Below, piece after piece: positions 45,492 through 53,513 of a stretch of DNA of 64,000 nucleotides (the first letter of the stretch is position 1; each line of letters opens with the position of its first letter). Source of the stretch: Bittarella massiliensis (ex Durand et al. 2017) (GTDB taxonomy: Bacteria; Bacillota; Clostridia; Oscillospirales; Ruminococcaceae). The notes under the pieces were generated by a model. That model was not told the DNA's origin and did no database searches. It saw only the letters and a program-made list of their open reading frames with translations. The stretch lies in the NCBI RefSeq assembly GCF_017566145.1, contig NZ_JABFCL010000008.1, forward strand, positions 55,772 through 119,771. The letters are read 5' to 3'. Position numbers and translations under genes: made by a program.

Positions 45492-45767
45492 TTACGCCCG
45501 GCCCAGCCACAGCCAGGCGGCCATCCCCGCCAGCCAGAGCAGGCAGAGGGCCGGAACCCCCCAGGTGAATTTCCTGTGGCGGGTCTTGTGGTGAAACCAG
45601 CGCATCCCCAAATAGAAGCCGGGCCCGCCCCCCAGCGCACAGAGGGCGAGCAGCGCCCGCTCGGAGATGCGCCAGCGACCCTTGACGGCGGCGCGTTTGT
45701 CCGCCAGGCAGGCCAAGAGGGCCACCAGGTTGATGGCGGCCAGATACCACCAGACAAAGAACGGCAC
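45492..45767 (-). CDS. DUF1294 small membrane protein
   Basis: This 91-residue protein has two or three hydrophobic helices and the family core DKRAAVKGRWRISERALLALCALGGGPGFYLGM...HHKTRHRKF, as in DUF1294. The length is typical and the function unknown. The start is the ATG at 45767 just after a short ribosome site. It sits between the ABC operon promoter and an AT-rich intergenic stretch, transcribed alone toward the ABC operon. Confidence 0.85.
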   Translation of the reverse strand: MPFFVWWYLAAINLVALLACLADKRAAVKGRWRISERALLALCALGGGPGFYLGMRWFHHKTRHRKFTWGVPALCLLWLAGMAAWLWLGRA

Positions 45768-45917
45768 AGCACTCGTCCCCCTTTATTGTAAAAGAGATGG
45801 TTTTTCCCAAGTATACCAGAGGGGGGAGAGGGGGGCAAGGGGAAAATACCGGCGGAGACGCGCAGGAAAAAGGACGGTGTAATAAACTGGTTGGTTCGGA
45901 ATATTTGCCCATTTGTA

Positions 45918-45946
45918 TTGACAAAATATTCAAAAAGAGGTACAGT
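45918..45946 (+). promoter_or_regulatory. near-consensus promoter in AT-rich stretch
   Basis: Consensus TTGACA (45918-45923), exactly 17 bp, TACAGT (45941-45946). Confidence 0.7.
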
Positions 45947-45952
45947 AGTTGT

Positions 45953-46040
45953 GCAAAAGTGTAAGTTTTCGCTTCTTATTATAAATATATTTTGTTTATT
46001 TTTGTGTGCCAACTTGTGTTCATCACGAGTTGGTTTTTTT
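45953..46040 (+). ncRNA. candidate small RNA or attenuated leader
   Basis: A promoter predicts a transcript starting near 45953, and a rho-independent terminator stops at about 46040, giving ~88 nt without an open frame of note. It could be a small RNA or a terminated leader of the decayed surface-protein gene starting at 46147. No known RNA family is recognised by eye. Confidence 0.4.
46009..46040 (+). terminator. terminator in AT-rich stretch
   Basis: CCAACTTGTG (46009-46018) pairs with CACGAGTTGG (46024-46033), one wobble pair, followed by seven Ts. Confidence 0.8.
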
Positions 46041-46146
46041 GTTTGTTTCGGCCCAAAAGGCGGGGCGAACGACGACCTACACCTTTTTAGCAGGGGCGGC
46101 CATTGCGGCCGCACCGGCCAAAAACTCATTTTACAGGAGGGAAACC

Positions 46147-47092
46147 ATGAAGATGAAGAGAGTGCTGTCGGTCCTGCTGAGCCTGGGACTGGTGGCGGCA
46201 GCGGCCACACCATCACCGCGGCCGACGATTTTCAGATGGGGAGCCACGGCCAGATCAACCTGGTAAAGGTAGAGGCCGACGGCGTGACCCTGGAAAATCT
46301 GCAGCTGGTGGCCACCGCGGGCCAACAAACATGTCTTGGACATCTGGGGCGCCGATGGGGTGACCCTGCGCAATGTGGAGCTGGACCACAGCGCCGCCAA
46401 GACGGGGACGCCGCTGGTCAACAACAGTTCCAACGTGACCATTGAAGGGAATTTCCGAGCCGTGACAGGGGCGCACTCCTGGTACGGCGTGAACCTGGGC
46501 GACAGATACGGCAGAGCCACCCTCACCTTCGCCGAGGGCGCGGCGGTCAGCTACGAGAGCAAGGCGGGGGAGGAAAAGCCCTTCGTCTACCTGGAACTGT
46601 CCACCACCAAGCCCGGCGAGGCCATTGTCAACCCGGAAAATGGCGGCCTGCTGCTGGATCCCCGAGAGCGGCCAGTTTGTGGAGCACAGCCACCAGTACG
46701 GCAGCTGGCAGGGAGATGATGCCGAGCACTGGAAGAGCTGTGCGTGCGGCGCTGAGAGCGAGCGCGCCGCCCACGCCTTTGCCTGGGTGATCGACAAAGA
46801 GGCCACCGAGACCGAGGCCGGCAGCAAGTACCAGGTGTGCGATGTCTGCGGTTACGCCCGGGCGGCGGTGGAAATTCCCGCCACCGGCTCCCAGACCACC
46901 CCTCCGGAAGAGGGGCAGCCCGACACTCCCCCGGAGGAGAAGCCCGGTGAAAAGGAGAAGCCCATTGAAGGGGAAAAGGCCGATACCCCCACCACCGGCG
47001 ACTGCTTTGCTTTGTTGGGGACCGGTCTGGCAGCCGCCCTTGGCGCGGCGGTGTTGGCGGCGCTGAAGAAGCGGAAGGTCAGTGCCCGCTAG
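46147..47092 (+). pseudogene. frameshifted cell-surface protein with signal peptide and sortase-type anchor
   Basis: The ATG at 46147 follows ACAGGAGGGAAACC and opens a good signal peptide (KMKRVLSVLLSLGLVAAA). The reading frame then shifts near 46205 (continues as AADDFQMGSHGQINLVKVEADGV), near 46320 (DIWGADGVTLRNVELDHSAA, right-handed beta-helix-like) and near 46660 (ESGQFVEHSHQYGSWQGDDA). The last part has the HxHxYxxW...HWKSCACG motif common in gut-Clostridia surface proteins and ends DTPTTGD-hydrophobic-KKRKVSAR, a wall anchor. At least three frameshifts make it non-functional as read. Assembly errors are possible but less likely at three sites. Confidence 0.8.
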
Positions 47093-47114
47093 GGAGCAGA
47101 GAGACAGAGATTTA

Positions 47115-47154
47115 AAGAAGAGAAGGGAGACAGCCATCTCCCTTCTCTTCTTGC
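47115..47154 (+). terminator. terminator after the surface-protein pseudogene
   Basis: A perfect 16-bp stem, AAGAAGAGAAGGGAGA (47115-47130) with its complement at 47137-47152. Confidence 0.75.
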
Positions 47155-47176
47155 GCAAAACGGGGGAGGAGAGCGC

Positions 47177-47205
47177 TTTACATTTGAAAAAAGGGGCCTT
47201 ATAAT
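47177..47205 (+). promoter_or_regulatory. promoter of the MATE gene
   Basis: TTTACA (47177-47182), 17 bp, consensus TATAAT (47200-47205). Confidence 0.75.
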
Positions 47206-47250
47206 ACATGTGAACAATACGTTACAGCGAGAAAGACAGGTGATGAATCC

Positions 47251-48690
47251 GTGGCAGGCGAACCTTCTGGTGCGGCACAGGACCGCGCCCAATTCCTCAA
47301 AATGACCACCGAACCGGTGGGGCGGCTCATCGGCAAACTGGCCGTCCCCACCATCATCAGTATGCTGGTGACCTCCATCTACAACATGGCGGACACCTTT
47401 TTTGTCAGCCAGCTGGGCACCAGCGCCACTGGCGCCGTCGGGGTGGTGTTTTCCCTGATGGCGATCATCCAGGCGGTGGGCTTTACCCTGGGCATGGGCT
47501 CGGGGAGCAACATCTCCCGCCTGCTGGGGCAGGAGAAGAAGGAGGAGGCCGACCGGGTGGCCTCCACCGCCTTTTTCACCGCCCTGCTTCTGGGGCTCTG
47601 CATCACGGTGGTCGGCCTTCTCTCCATGAAAAATCTGATGCGGCTGCTGGGGGCCACCGAGACCATTCTGCCCTACGCGCAGGACTACGCCCGCTACATC
47701 CTCTTTGGCGCGCCCATCATGTGCGCCTCCTTTGTGATGAACAACGACCTGCGCTCCGAGGGGAAGGCGGTGCTCTCGATGATGGGGATCGCCACCGGTG
47801 GGTTGCTCAACATCGCCCTGGACCCCCTCTTCATCTTTGTCTTTGACATGGGCATTTCGGGGGCGGCCATCGCCACCCTGCTCAGCCAGTGCATCAGTTT
47901 CTGCATCCTCCTCTCCAACTACCTCTTCCGCCGCAGCACTGTGCGCATCAGCATTCGCAAGGTGAGCCTGCACTGGAACCTCTACCAAAGGATCGTGGTC
48001 ACCGGCATGCCCTCCTTCTTCCGGCAGGCGCTGGCCTCCTTTGCCTCCATCTCCCTGAATGTGGCGGCACGGGCCTACGGCGACCCGGCGGTGGCCGCCA
48101 TGTCGGTGGTGGGGCGGGTGTTCATGTTCATCCTCTCGGCCATGTTGGGCTTTGGGCAGGGCTTTCAGCCGGTCTGCGGTTACAACTACGGCGCAGGCCG
48201 CTACGACCGGGTGAAAAAGGCCTATCTCTTCTGCCTGAAGGTGGGCTTCTGCGGGCTGCTGGTCCTCTCGGCGGCGGGCTTTGCCCTCGCCCCCCAGATC
48301 ATGGCCGTCTTTCGCCGGGATGACCCGGTGGTCATCGCCATCGGCGCACTGGCCTTTCGCCTGCAGTGCTGCAGTCTGCCCCTGCACTCCTTTATCGTCA
48401 TCAGCAATATGCTCTTTCAGTCCCTGGGCAAACCCCGGCAGGCCACCTTTATCTCGGTGGCCCGGCAGGGGCTGTTTTTCCTCCCCCTCATCTACACCCT
48501 GCCCTCCCTCATCGGGGTGTTGGGGGTGCAGTGCAGCCAGCCCATCGCCGATCTGGTGACCGCCCTGGCCTGCGTGCCGATTGTCCTCCTCTTCTTCCGG
48601 CAGCTAAACGCGCAGATCGCCGCCATGCCCCGGGAGGGGACGGCGTCCCTACAGGGAGCGCTCGCCCCCCAGGCCCAGAGGGCCGACTGA
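47251..48690 (+). CDS. MATE family efflux transporter
   Basis: This 479-residue membrane protein with about 12 helices reads GRLIGKLAVPTIISMLVTSIYNMADTFFVSQLG at the start, the NorM/DinF-type MATE N-terminus. GQGFQPVCGYNYGAG in the second half is another conserved MATE segment. Members export drugs or metabolites with Na+ or H+ antiport. The start is GTG at 47251. It has its own strong promoter and terminator, and lies directly upstream of the yjdF riboswitch unit, although the two are separated by that terminator. Confidence 0.92.
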   Translation: MAGEPSGAAQDRAQFLKMTTEPVGRLIGKLAVPTIISMLVTSIYNMADTFFVSQLGTSATGAVGVVFSLMAIIQAVGFTLGMGSGSNISRLLGQEKKEEADRVASTAFFTALLLGLCITVVGLLSMKNLMRLLGATETILPYAQDYARYILFGAPIMCASFVMNNDLRSEGKAVLSMMGIATGGLLNIALDPLFIFVFDMGISGAAIATLLSQCISFCILLSNYLFRRSTVRISIRKVSLHWNLYQRIVVTGMPSFFRQALASFASISLNVAARAYGDPAVAAMSVVGRVFMFILSAMLGFGQGFQPVCGYNYGAGRYDRVKKAYLFCLKVGFCGLLVLSAAGFALAPQIMAVFRRDDPVVIAIGALAFRLQCCSLPLHSFIVISNMLFQSLGKPRQATFISVARQGLFFLPLIYTLPSLIGVLGVQCSQPIADLVTALACVPIVLLFFRQLNAQIAAMPREGTASLQGALAPQAQRAD

Positions 48691-48705
48691 CCCGCTACAT
48701 AAAGA

Positions 48706-48758
48706 GAACAAAGAGGAGCGCCCCGACAGATCGCGTCGGGGCGCTCCTCTTTGTTCTT
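48706..48758. terminator. very long perfect terminator after MATE gene
   Basis: A 22-bp perfect stem (48706-48727 with 48735-48756) around AGATCGC. The arms contain the A/T-rich ends, so it could work in both directions. Confidence 0.85.
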
Positions 48759-48784
48759 GACTCCCCCCTAAAAGGGTGTAAAAT
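48757..48784 (+). promoter_or_regulatory. promoter of the yjdF unit
   Basis: TTGACT (48757-48762), 16 bp, TAAAAT (48779-48784). The transcript would start near 48791. Confidence 0.6.
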
Positions 48785-48931
48785 GGCCTTGCGGGGATAA
48801 AAACACGGCCTGGTCGGGTAGTCCAGGCGCGGCGCAAGCCGTCAGTAACCTGCCTCCTTTGGTTGTCCCTTCCCCGCCGGGCGCGCCGACAGGCGTCCCG
48901 CAGGATATTCACTTTAAAGGAGGGATTGCTT
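48785..48931 (+). ncRNA. candidate yjdF (azaaromatic-binding) riboswitch leader
   Basis: The ~140-nt leader of a yjdF gene folds by eye into two parts. The first is closed by GGC(C)TTGCG (48785-48793) with CGCAAGCC (48833-48840) and contains an inner hairpin GCCTGG/CCAGGC (48808-48828). The second has CCTGC/GCAGG and includes CCTCCTTT (48853-48860), an exact complement of the ribosome site AAAGGAGG (48916-48923), suggesting translational control. The call rests mainly on position before YjdF (DUF2992), whose leader is the known yjdF RNA. The detailed consensus was not checked. Confidence 0.72.
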
Positions 48932-49354
48932 GTGGTACAGACAAGGGCAAAATTGACCGTGTATTTTGAGGAGCCGTTTTGGGTCGGGCTCTACGAGCGG
49001 TGGGAGGACGGCCGGGTGGAGGTCTGTAAGATCACCTTCGGCGCCGAGCCCAAAGACCACCAGGTCTATGAGCGGATGCTCGGAGGGTGGAACCAGCTGC
49101 GCTTTGGCCCCTCGGTTGTGGGAGAGAGCCCGGCGGACAACAGGCGGGTGAACCCCAAGCGGATGCAGCGGGTCATCCGCCGCACGCTGGAGGGGCAGGG
49201 GAGTGGCACCAAGGCCCAGCAGGCGCTGCAACTGCAGCGAGAAGCGGGCAAGAAAGAGCGCCGTGCCGTTACCCGTCAACAGCGGGAGGCCGAGCGGGAA
49301 CGGCAGTTCGCCCTGCGCCGGGAAAAGCGGCGGGAGAAGCACCGGGGCCACTAG
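48932..49354 (+). CDS. yjdF: YjdF family protein (DUF2992)
   Basis: This 140-residue protein has an N-terminal globular part KLTVYFEEPFWVGLYERWEDG...VCKITFGAEPKDHQVYE, the diagnostic YjdF/DUF2992 core, and a highly charged C-terminal tail (KKERRAVTRQQREAERERQ...KRREKHRGH), probably helical. Its function is unknown; expression in other Firmicutes is controlled by a riboswitch that senses azaaromatic compounds. The start is GTG at 48932, 8 bases after AAAGGAGG, and a longer upstream frame to 48863 would run through the riboswitch. Confidence 0.9.
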   Translation: MVQTRAKLTVYFEEPFWVGLYERWEDGRVEVCKITFGAEPKDHQVYERMLGGWNQLRFGPSVVGESPADNRRVNPKRMQRVIRRTLEGQGSGTKAQQALQLQREAGKKERRAVTRQQREAERERQFALRREKRREKHRGH

Positions 49355-49371
49355 AACACCGCGATCACAGG

Positions 49372-49412
49372 GCAAACGCGCCCGGCGAAAAAGTCGCCGG
49401 GCGCGTTTGCTC
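49372..49412 (+). terminator. terminator of yjdF
   Basis: A perfect 17-bp stem (49372-49388 with 49394-49410) around AAAAG. The T-tail is poor (TCTGTTCC). Confidence 0.65.
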
Positions 49413-49442
49413 TGTTCCTCCCCGCTTTTGAGGGGGATACAA

Positions 49443-49475
49443 AAAGGGCCTGCGCAGTTTTGCGCAGGCCCTTTG
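49443..49475 (-). terminator. terminator of pckG
   Basis: AAAGGGCCTGCGCA (49443-49456) with TGCGCAGGCCCTTT (49461-49474), a perfect 14-bp stem. On the minus strand it is followed by TT and lies 19 bp after the pckG stop. Confidence 0.8.
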
Positions 49476-49493
49476 TCGCACGAAAGGGGAATG

Positions 49494-51260
49494 TTACTTG
49501 TTCAGGTTCTCCTCCAGGACTGCCAGCTGATGGGCCAGCTCCTTGGGCAGGTGCTCGCCGAACTTGCCGTAGAACTCGTGGATGCCTTTGGCCTCCTCTT
49601 TCCAGAGGTCTACATCCACGCTCAGCAGGCCCTTCAGGGTCTCCAGGTCGATGTCCAGGTCCTCGAGGTTGATGTCCTCGGGTTTGGGCTCGTAGCCGAT
49701 GGGGGTCTCAACAGCGTCGGCCTTGCCGTCGCAGCGGTTGATGATCCACTCCAGTACCCGCATGTTGTCGCCGAACCCGGGCCAGATAAAGTGGCCTTCG
49801 TCGTCGGTGCGGAACCAGTTGACGTTGAAGATTTTGGGGGCCTTATCGCCCAGCTTCTTGCCCATCTCCAGCCAGTGGGCAAAGTAGTCGCCCATGTGGT
49901 AGCCGCAGAAGGGGAGCATGGCCATGGGGTCGCGGCGAACCACGCCGACAGCGCCGGTGGCGGCGGCGGTGGTCTCAGAGGCCATGATGGAGCCGATAAA
50001 GACGCCGTGCTCCCAGTCTCTGGCCTGGTAGACCAGGGGAGCGGTCTTGGCGCGGCGGCCGCCGAAGACGATGGCGGTCACCGGCACGCCCTCGGGATTG
50101 TCAAACTCAGAGCTGATGCAGGGGCAGTTGATGGCGGGGGCGGTGAAACGGCTGTTGGGGTGTGCGCCCTTGACGCCGCTCTCGGGATCCCACTTGTTGC
50201 CCTTCCAGTCCAGGGCGTTTTTCGGCGGGTTCTTGTCCAGGCCCTCCCACCAGACGGTGTTCTCGTCCAGGTTGTGCACCACGTTGGTGAAGATGGTGTC
50301 CTTCTGGGTGGAGATCAGGGCGTTGGGGTTGGACTTCATGTTGGTGCCGGGGGCGACGCCGAAGAAGCCGTTTTCCGGGTTGATGGCCCACAGGCGGCCG
50401 TCATCGCCAATGCGCATCCAGGCGATGTCGTCGCCGACAGTCCAGACTTTGTAGCCCTTCTGCTGGTAGATCTCGGGGGGGATCAGCATGGCCAGGTTGG
50501 TCTTGCCGCAGGCAGAGGGGAAGGCGGCGGTCACGTACTTGACCTCGCCCTGGGGATTTTCCAGGCCCAGAATGAGCATGTGCTCGGCCATCCAGCCCTC
50601 GTTTTTGCCCTGGAAGGAGGCAATGCGCAGGGCAAAGCACTTTTTGCCCAGCAGCACGTTTCCGCCGTAGCCGGAGTTGATGGACCAGATGGTGTTGTCC
50701 TCGGGGAAGTGGACGATGTAGCGCTTCTCCTCGTCGATGTCGGCTTTGGAGTGCAGGCCGCGGACAAAGTCGTTGGACTCGTCGCCCAGGTGGTCCCAGG
50801 CGGCCTGGCCCATGCGGGTCATGATGGCCATGTTCAGCACCACATAGGTGGAGTCGGTCAGCTCGACGCCAACTTTGGACAGCTTGGAGCCGACGGGGCC
50901 CATGCAGTAGGGGATGACATACATGGTGCGGCCCTTCATGACACCGTCAAACATGGCGCCCAGCTTCTCGTACATGACCTTCGGGTCCTCCCAGTTGTTG
51001 GTCGGACCGGCATCCTCCTGGCGGCGGGTGCAGATGAAGGTGCGGCCCTCGACACGGGCCACGTCGTTTTCAGCGGTGCGGTGAATATAGCAACCGGGGA
51101 GTTTTTCCTCGTTGAGCTTGACCATCTCGCCGGTGGAGACGCTCAGCGCGCGGATCTCTTCGAGCTGCTCCTTGCTGCCGTCAATCCAGACAACCTTGTC
51201 CGGTTTGCACAGCGCAACCATCTCGTCGACCCAGTTCAAGACATTCTTGTTGTTTGTCAT
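49494..51260 (-). CDS. pckG: GTP-type phosphoenolpyruvate carboxykinase
   Basis: This 588-residue protein is of the GTP-dependent PEPCK family (ATP enzymes are ~530 and unrelated in motif). It interconverts oxaloacetate and phosphoenolpyruvate. The signature FPSACGKTNLAML holds the kinase-1a loop and the reactive cysteine. VWTVGDDIAWM and the FGGRRAKTAPLVYQ region are also typical. In anaerobes it often runs in the PEP-carboxylating direction. The ATG at 51260 was chosen over the frame start at 51386, which would include the promoter. Confidence 0.95.
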   Translation of the reverse strand: MTNNKNVLNWVDEMVALCKPDKVVWIDGSKEQLEEIRALSVSTGEMVKLNEEKLPGCYIHRTAENDVARVEGRTFICTRRQEDAGPTNNWEDPKVMYEKLGAMFDGVMKGRTMYVIPYCMGPVGSKLSKVGVELTDSTYVVLNMAIMTRMGQAAWDHLGDESNDFVRGLHSKADIDEEKRYIVHFPEDNTIWSINSGYGGNVLLGKKCFALRIASFQGKNEGWMAEHMLILGLENPQGEVKYVTAAFPSACGKTNLAMLIPPEIYQQKGYKVWTVGDDIAWMRIGDDGRLWAINPENGFFGVAPGTNMKSNPNALISTQKDTIFTNVVHNLDENTVWWEGLDKNPPKNALDWKGNKWDPESGVKGAHPNSRFTAPAINCPCISSEFDNPEGVPVTAIVFGGRRAKTAPLVYQARDWEHGVFIGSIMASETTAAATGAVGVVRRDPMAMLPFCGYHMGDYFAHWLEMGKKLGDKAPKIFNVNWFRTDDEGHFIWPGFGDNMRVLEWIINRCDGKADAVETPIGYEPKPEDINLEDLDIDLETLKGLLSVDVDLWKEEAKGIHEFYGKFGEHLPKELAHQLAVLEENLNK

Positions 51261-51323
51261 AGGTGATATGCCCCTTTCTAAAGTGCGGTTTCGGTTGTAA
51301 AAAAACAACTTTTCCTGTTTACC

Positions 51324-51352
51324 ATTATAGCGGAGAAAAAGCGAGATTTCAA
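51324..51352 (-). promoter_or_regulatory. promoter of pckG
   Basis: Minus strand TTGAAA (51352-51347), 17 bp, consensus TATAAT (51329-51324). Confidence 0.75.
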
Positions 51353-51551
51353 CTTGAAAACGCCGTTTTGTTAGGTGAATTTGCATAATTATGAAGACAT
51401 TGCATTGTATTAAACGACGAACATGACAGCCATTGACAGAAAATTAACAGCGTTCAAAAAATGCTTCTGGCTTTTTGGCAGCGTCTGTGATAGACTAAAG
51501 GTTATCGAAAAAACACAGGCGGCCAGGCCCGCCCTGCAAGGAGGACAACCC

Positions 51552-52256
51552 GTGCTACCAATTCTGTTGGCCGTTGCCATGGCCGCCCTGGGCTATCTCA
51601 CCCAGACGGGCAAACTCACCCTGTTTGTCACCTACTACAACCCCGACATGAGCGAGGAAGAGATGAGGGAGATAGAGGCCAAGCGCAAGGCCAGCGCCGT
51701 GCGCAGCCTCTACCTCATGGGGGCGGCGGCGGCCGTCTCGGGGGTGCTATCCCTGTGCAATCTCTACTTTTATAAAGAGCTGTTCATGGGCATCTACCTG
51801 GGGCTGTTTGTCCGCTTTCTCTGCAAGACCTTTGTCAGCGCCGGAACCAAGACCATGAAATTGGTCTTTGTGCTGGCGGGCATCCTCACCGGGTTTCTCT
51901 ACTTCTCCGTCAGCTTTACCTTTGCCTTTTCCCCCAACAGTTACACCGTGCAGGACGGCACCCTGGTGATCGCCGGGGGTGAAAAGGGCGAAGTGCCCCT
52001 CTCCGGGGCCAAAATCACCCTGCAGAGCGAACTGCCCCAGCGCCAGAAAGCCGAGAGCCAGGTAAAGGAGTTCAACGGCACCTTCCGCGGCCAGTACCTG
52101 CTGTCAAACGGCGAGAGCGCCCACCTCTACCTCAATGGCGGCAGCGGTTGTGCCGTGCGCCTGGAGGGGGAGAGCGGCATCTACTACTTCACCGGTGCCA
52201 GCGACGAGGAGACCAAGGAACTCTACGCCCTGCTGGGGGGCACGACCGTAGAATAG
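51552..52256 (+). CDS. uncharacterised membrane protein (DUF3784-like N-terminus)
   Basis: This 234-residue protein has four hydrophobic helices. The first is the N-terminal one (ILLAVAMAALGYLTQTG), then NPDMSEEEMREIEAKRK as an amphipathic stretch, then helices near 53-72, 78-95 and 100-125. A beta-rich C-terminal ~90-residue domain (YTVQDGTLVIAGGEKGEVPLSG...) resembles a bacterial PH-like fold. The NPDMSEEE pattern resembles DUF3784 proteins, but I cannot assign a role. GTG at 51552 follows GCAAGGAGGAC, which decides the start over the frame opening at 51423. Divergent from pckG. Confidence 0.75.
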   Translation: MLPILLAVAMAALGYLTQTGKLTLFVTYYNPDMSEEEMREIEAKRKASAVRSLYLMGAAAAVSGVLSLCNLYFYKELFMGIYLGLFVRFLCKTFVSAGTKTMKLVFVLAGILTGFLYFSVSFTFAFSPNSYTVQDGTLVIAGGEKGEVPLSGAKITLQSELPQRQKAESQVKEFNGTFRGQYLLSNGESAHLYLNGGSGCAVRLEGESGIYYFTGASDEETKELYALLGGTTVE

Positions 52257-52271
52257 GCGCTCAATGGAGAG

Positions 52272-52297
52272 AGGCCGGCCCTGTGGCCGGCCTTTCT
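52272..52297 (+). terminator. terminator after the 51552 gene
   Basis: AGGCCGGCC-CTGT-GGCCGGCCT followed by TTCTTG; 9-bp perfect stem. Confidence 0.75.
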
Positions 52298-52320
52298 TGC
52301 CGTGAGGAATGACAGAGGAG

Positions 52321-52932
52321 GGGCAGGCGGTGGAAGAGAGAATGGCAGGCACTCCTCTCGGAAAAGGCGGCCCAGCTGTGGGGCAGGGGCTGCCGGGTGT
52401 GCTCGCTGAAGCGGGTTTTGGGCGGCGCACAGAAACACACCTACTTGGCCGAGACGGAGGGGTGCGCCCCCCTTTATCGTCTACCGCTGGGGGGAGGATA
52501 CCTCCTATTTTTCCAGCGGGAAGAAAGGGGCGGTCTTTTCCTCCAGCGGCACCTCCCTTTTGGTGCAGAACAACCGCCTGTTGCGCCGGCTGGGGGTGCA
52601 GACCCCAGAACTCTACTGTCTGGACGAGGGCGATGGGGAGCAGCCCTGGGCCTATGCTCTGGTTCAGTACATCGACGGGCCGGACATGATGAGATCGCCG
52701 CGAAGGACCGATGGAGGCCAGCTTTCTGCGCCTTCGCTTTGGGGAGGATTATCGCCAGCTGGTGGAGGAGCCCCTCGACCCGGTGCGGATGGCCTTTTAC
52801 CACCTCTGCCACTGCGTCACCCTGCTGGACAGGGCGGTGGAGCTGCGGGCAAAAAACTATTGCGACATGGCTGAGGTGGAGGGGATGATCGCCCACTTTA
52901 CCCACCTGCTGCAAAGGGCGGCGGGGAAATAG
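52321..52932 (+). pseudogene. frameshifted aminoglycoside/choline-kinase-like phosphotransferase
   Basis: Three reading frames carry consecutive pieces of one protein. They are SLKRVLGGAQKHTYLAETEG (about 52400-52462), then VYRWGEDTSYFSSGKKGAVF...LLRRLGVQTPELYCLDEGDGEQPWAYALVQYIDGPDM (about 52477-52690), then FLRLRFGEDYRQLVEE...LQRAAGK (about 52717-52932). The middle part matches the lid and ATP-binding region of the APH-like phosphotransferase superfamily. The catalytic HGD loop is not seen, and the middle of the protein seems to be deleted near 52690-52715. At least two frameshifts make the gene broken. Confidence 0.7.
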
Positions 52933-53436
52933 AGAGGTTGCCCACCCGGTGCAGAGGGGGCAAGAGGGGGGGAGGAGCCGGAGCGCACAGGCTGGATCCT
53001 CCCCTTTTTGCCGCCGCGGGCACAGAGGGGCGAAAAAGGGTGCTACGCCCCTCGAAAAACGGGGTGGGTCTGCCTGCTCATAGGAGGGGATGTGGGCTTC
53101 CCCTTGCGTGTGGCCGGCCTGTCCTCACACCGGTTGGCCTGCCTTCGCCGAATCGAGCGGACAGGGGTCAGAAGGGGAAAAATGGGTGTTCGCCGCTGCC
53201 GGCAGCGGCTTTTACAAGGGGCGGTAGAGCGCTGCGGCGATGCGCATCCTCAAAAACGGGCGCCGTGAAGAGGGGGGCTGCCCTGGCGCAGAGCGGTTTG
53301 GGGCTGCACCCTTTCTCTGCTCTGACCGGTGGCCCCCTTTTGTGGTAAATGAGGGCGAATTGGAGCGGACCGTTCGATCGGTGAAGGGGTTTATAGTGGT
53401 TGGGATCGCCATCCGAATTTCCGATGGGAAAAGCGG
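52933..53436. other. degenerate non-coding stretch
   Basis: About 500 bp without a supportable gene, between a pseudogene and the DUF1847 promoter. Frames through it have no ribosome sites and no family motifs. It may be decayed accessory DNA. Confidence 0.6.
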
Positions 53437-53465
53437 TTGCTTCTCCGCCCGGGCCGGGGTATCAT
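53437..53465 (+). promoter_or_regulatory. promoter of the DUF1847 gene
   Basis: TTGCTT (53437-53442), 17 bp, TATCAT (53460-53465). Confidence 0.55.
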
Positions 53466-53513
53466 GGGGAAAAGGGCCCGCAAGAGCGCCGGCCCGCAGA
53501 GAGGAGAGAGATT

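Larger units (their letters stand above)
45783..46146. other. AT-rich intergenic stretch holding a promoter/terminator unit
   Basis: No gene is supported in these 364 bp. From about 45885 to 46045 the composition is strikingly AT-rich compared with the rest of the window. It contains a near-consensus promoter (45918-45946) and a terminator (46009-46040). Confidence 0.7.

Noticed and set aside
45383..46216. Upstream extension of the permease frame to 46216 (minus strand)
   Set aside because: It would pass through the operon promoter, the DUF1294 gene and the AT-rich stretch; the ATG at 45382 has a good ribosome site and gives the family N-terminus.
49203..51266. 687-codon plus-strand frame
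   Set aside because: Antisense shadow of pckG combined with unrelated flanks; no start signal.
51361..51420. Plus-strand promoter for the 51552 gene (TTGCAT with a -10 near 51405)
   Set aside because: The spacer and -10 (TTGTAT) fit poorly, so no promoter was annotated for this gene.
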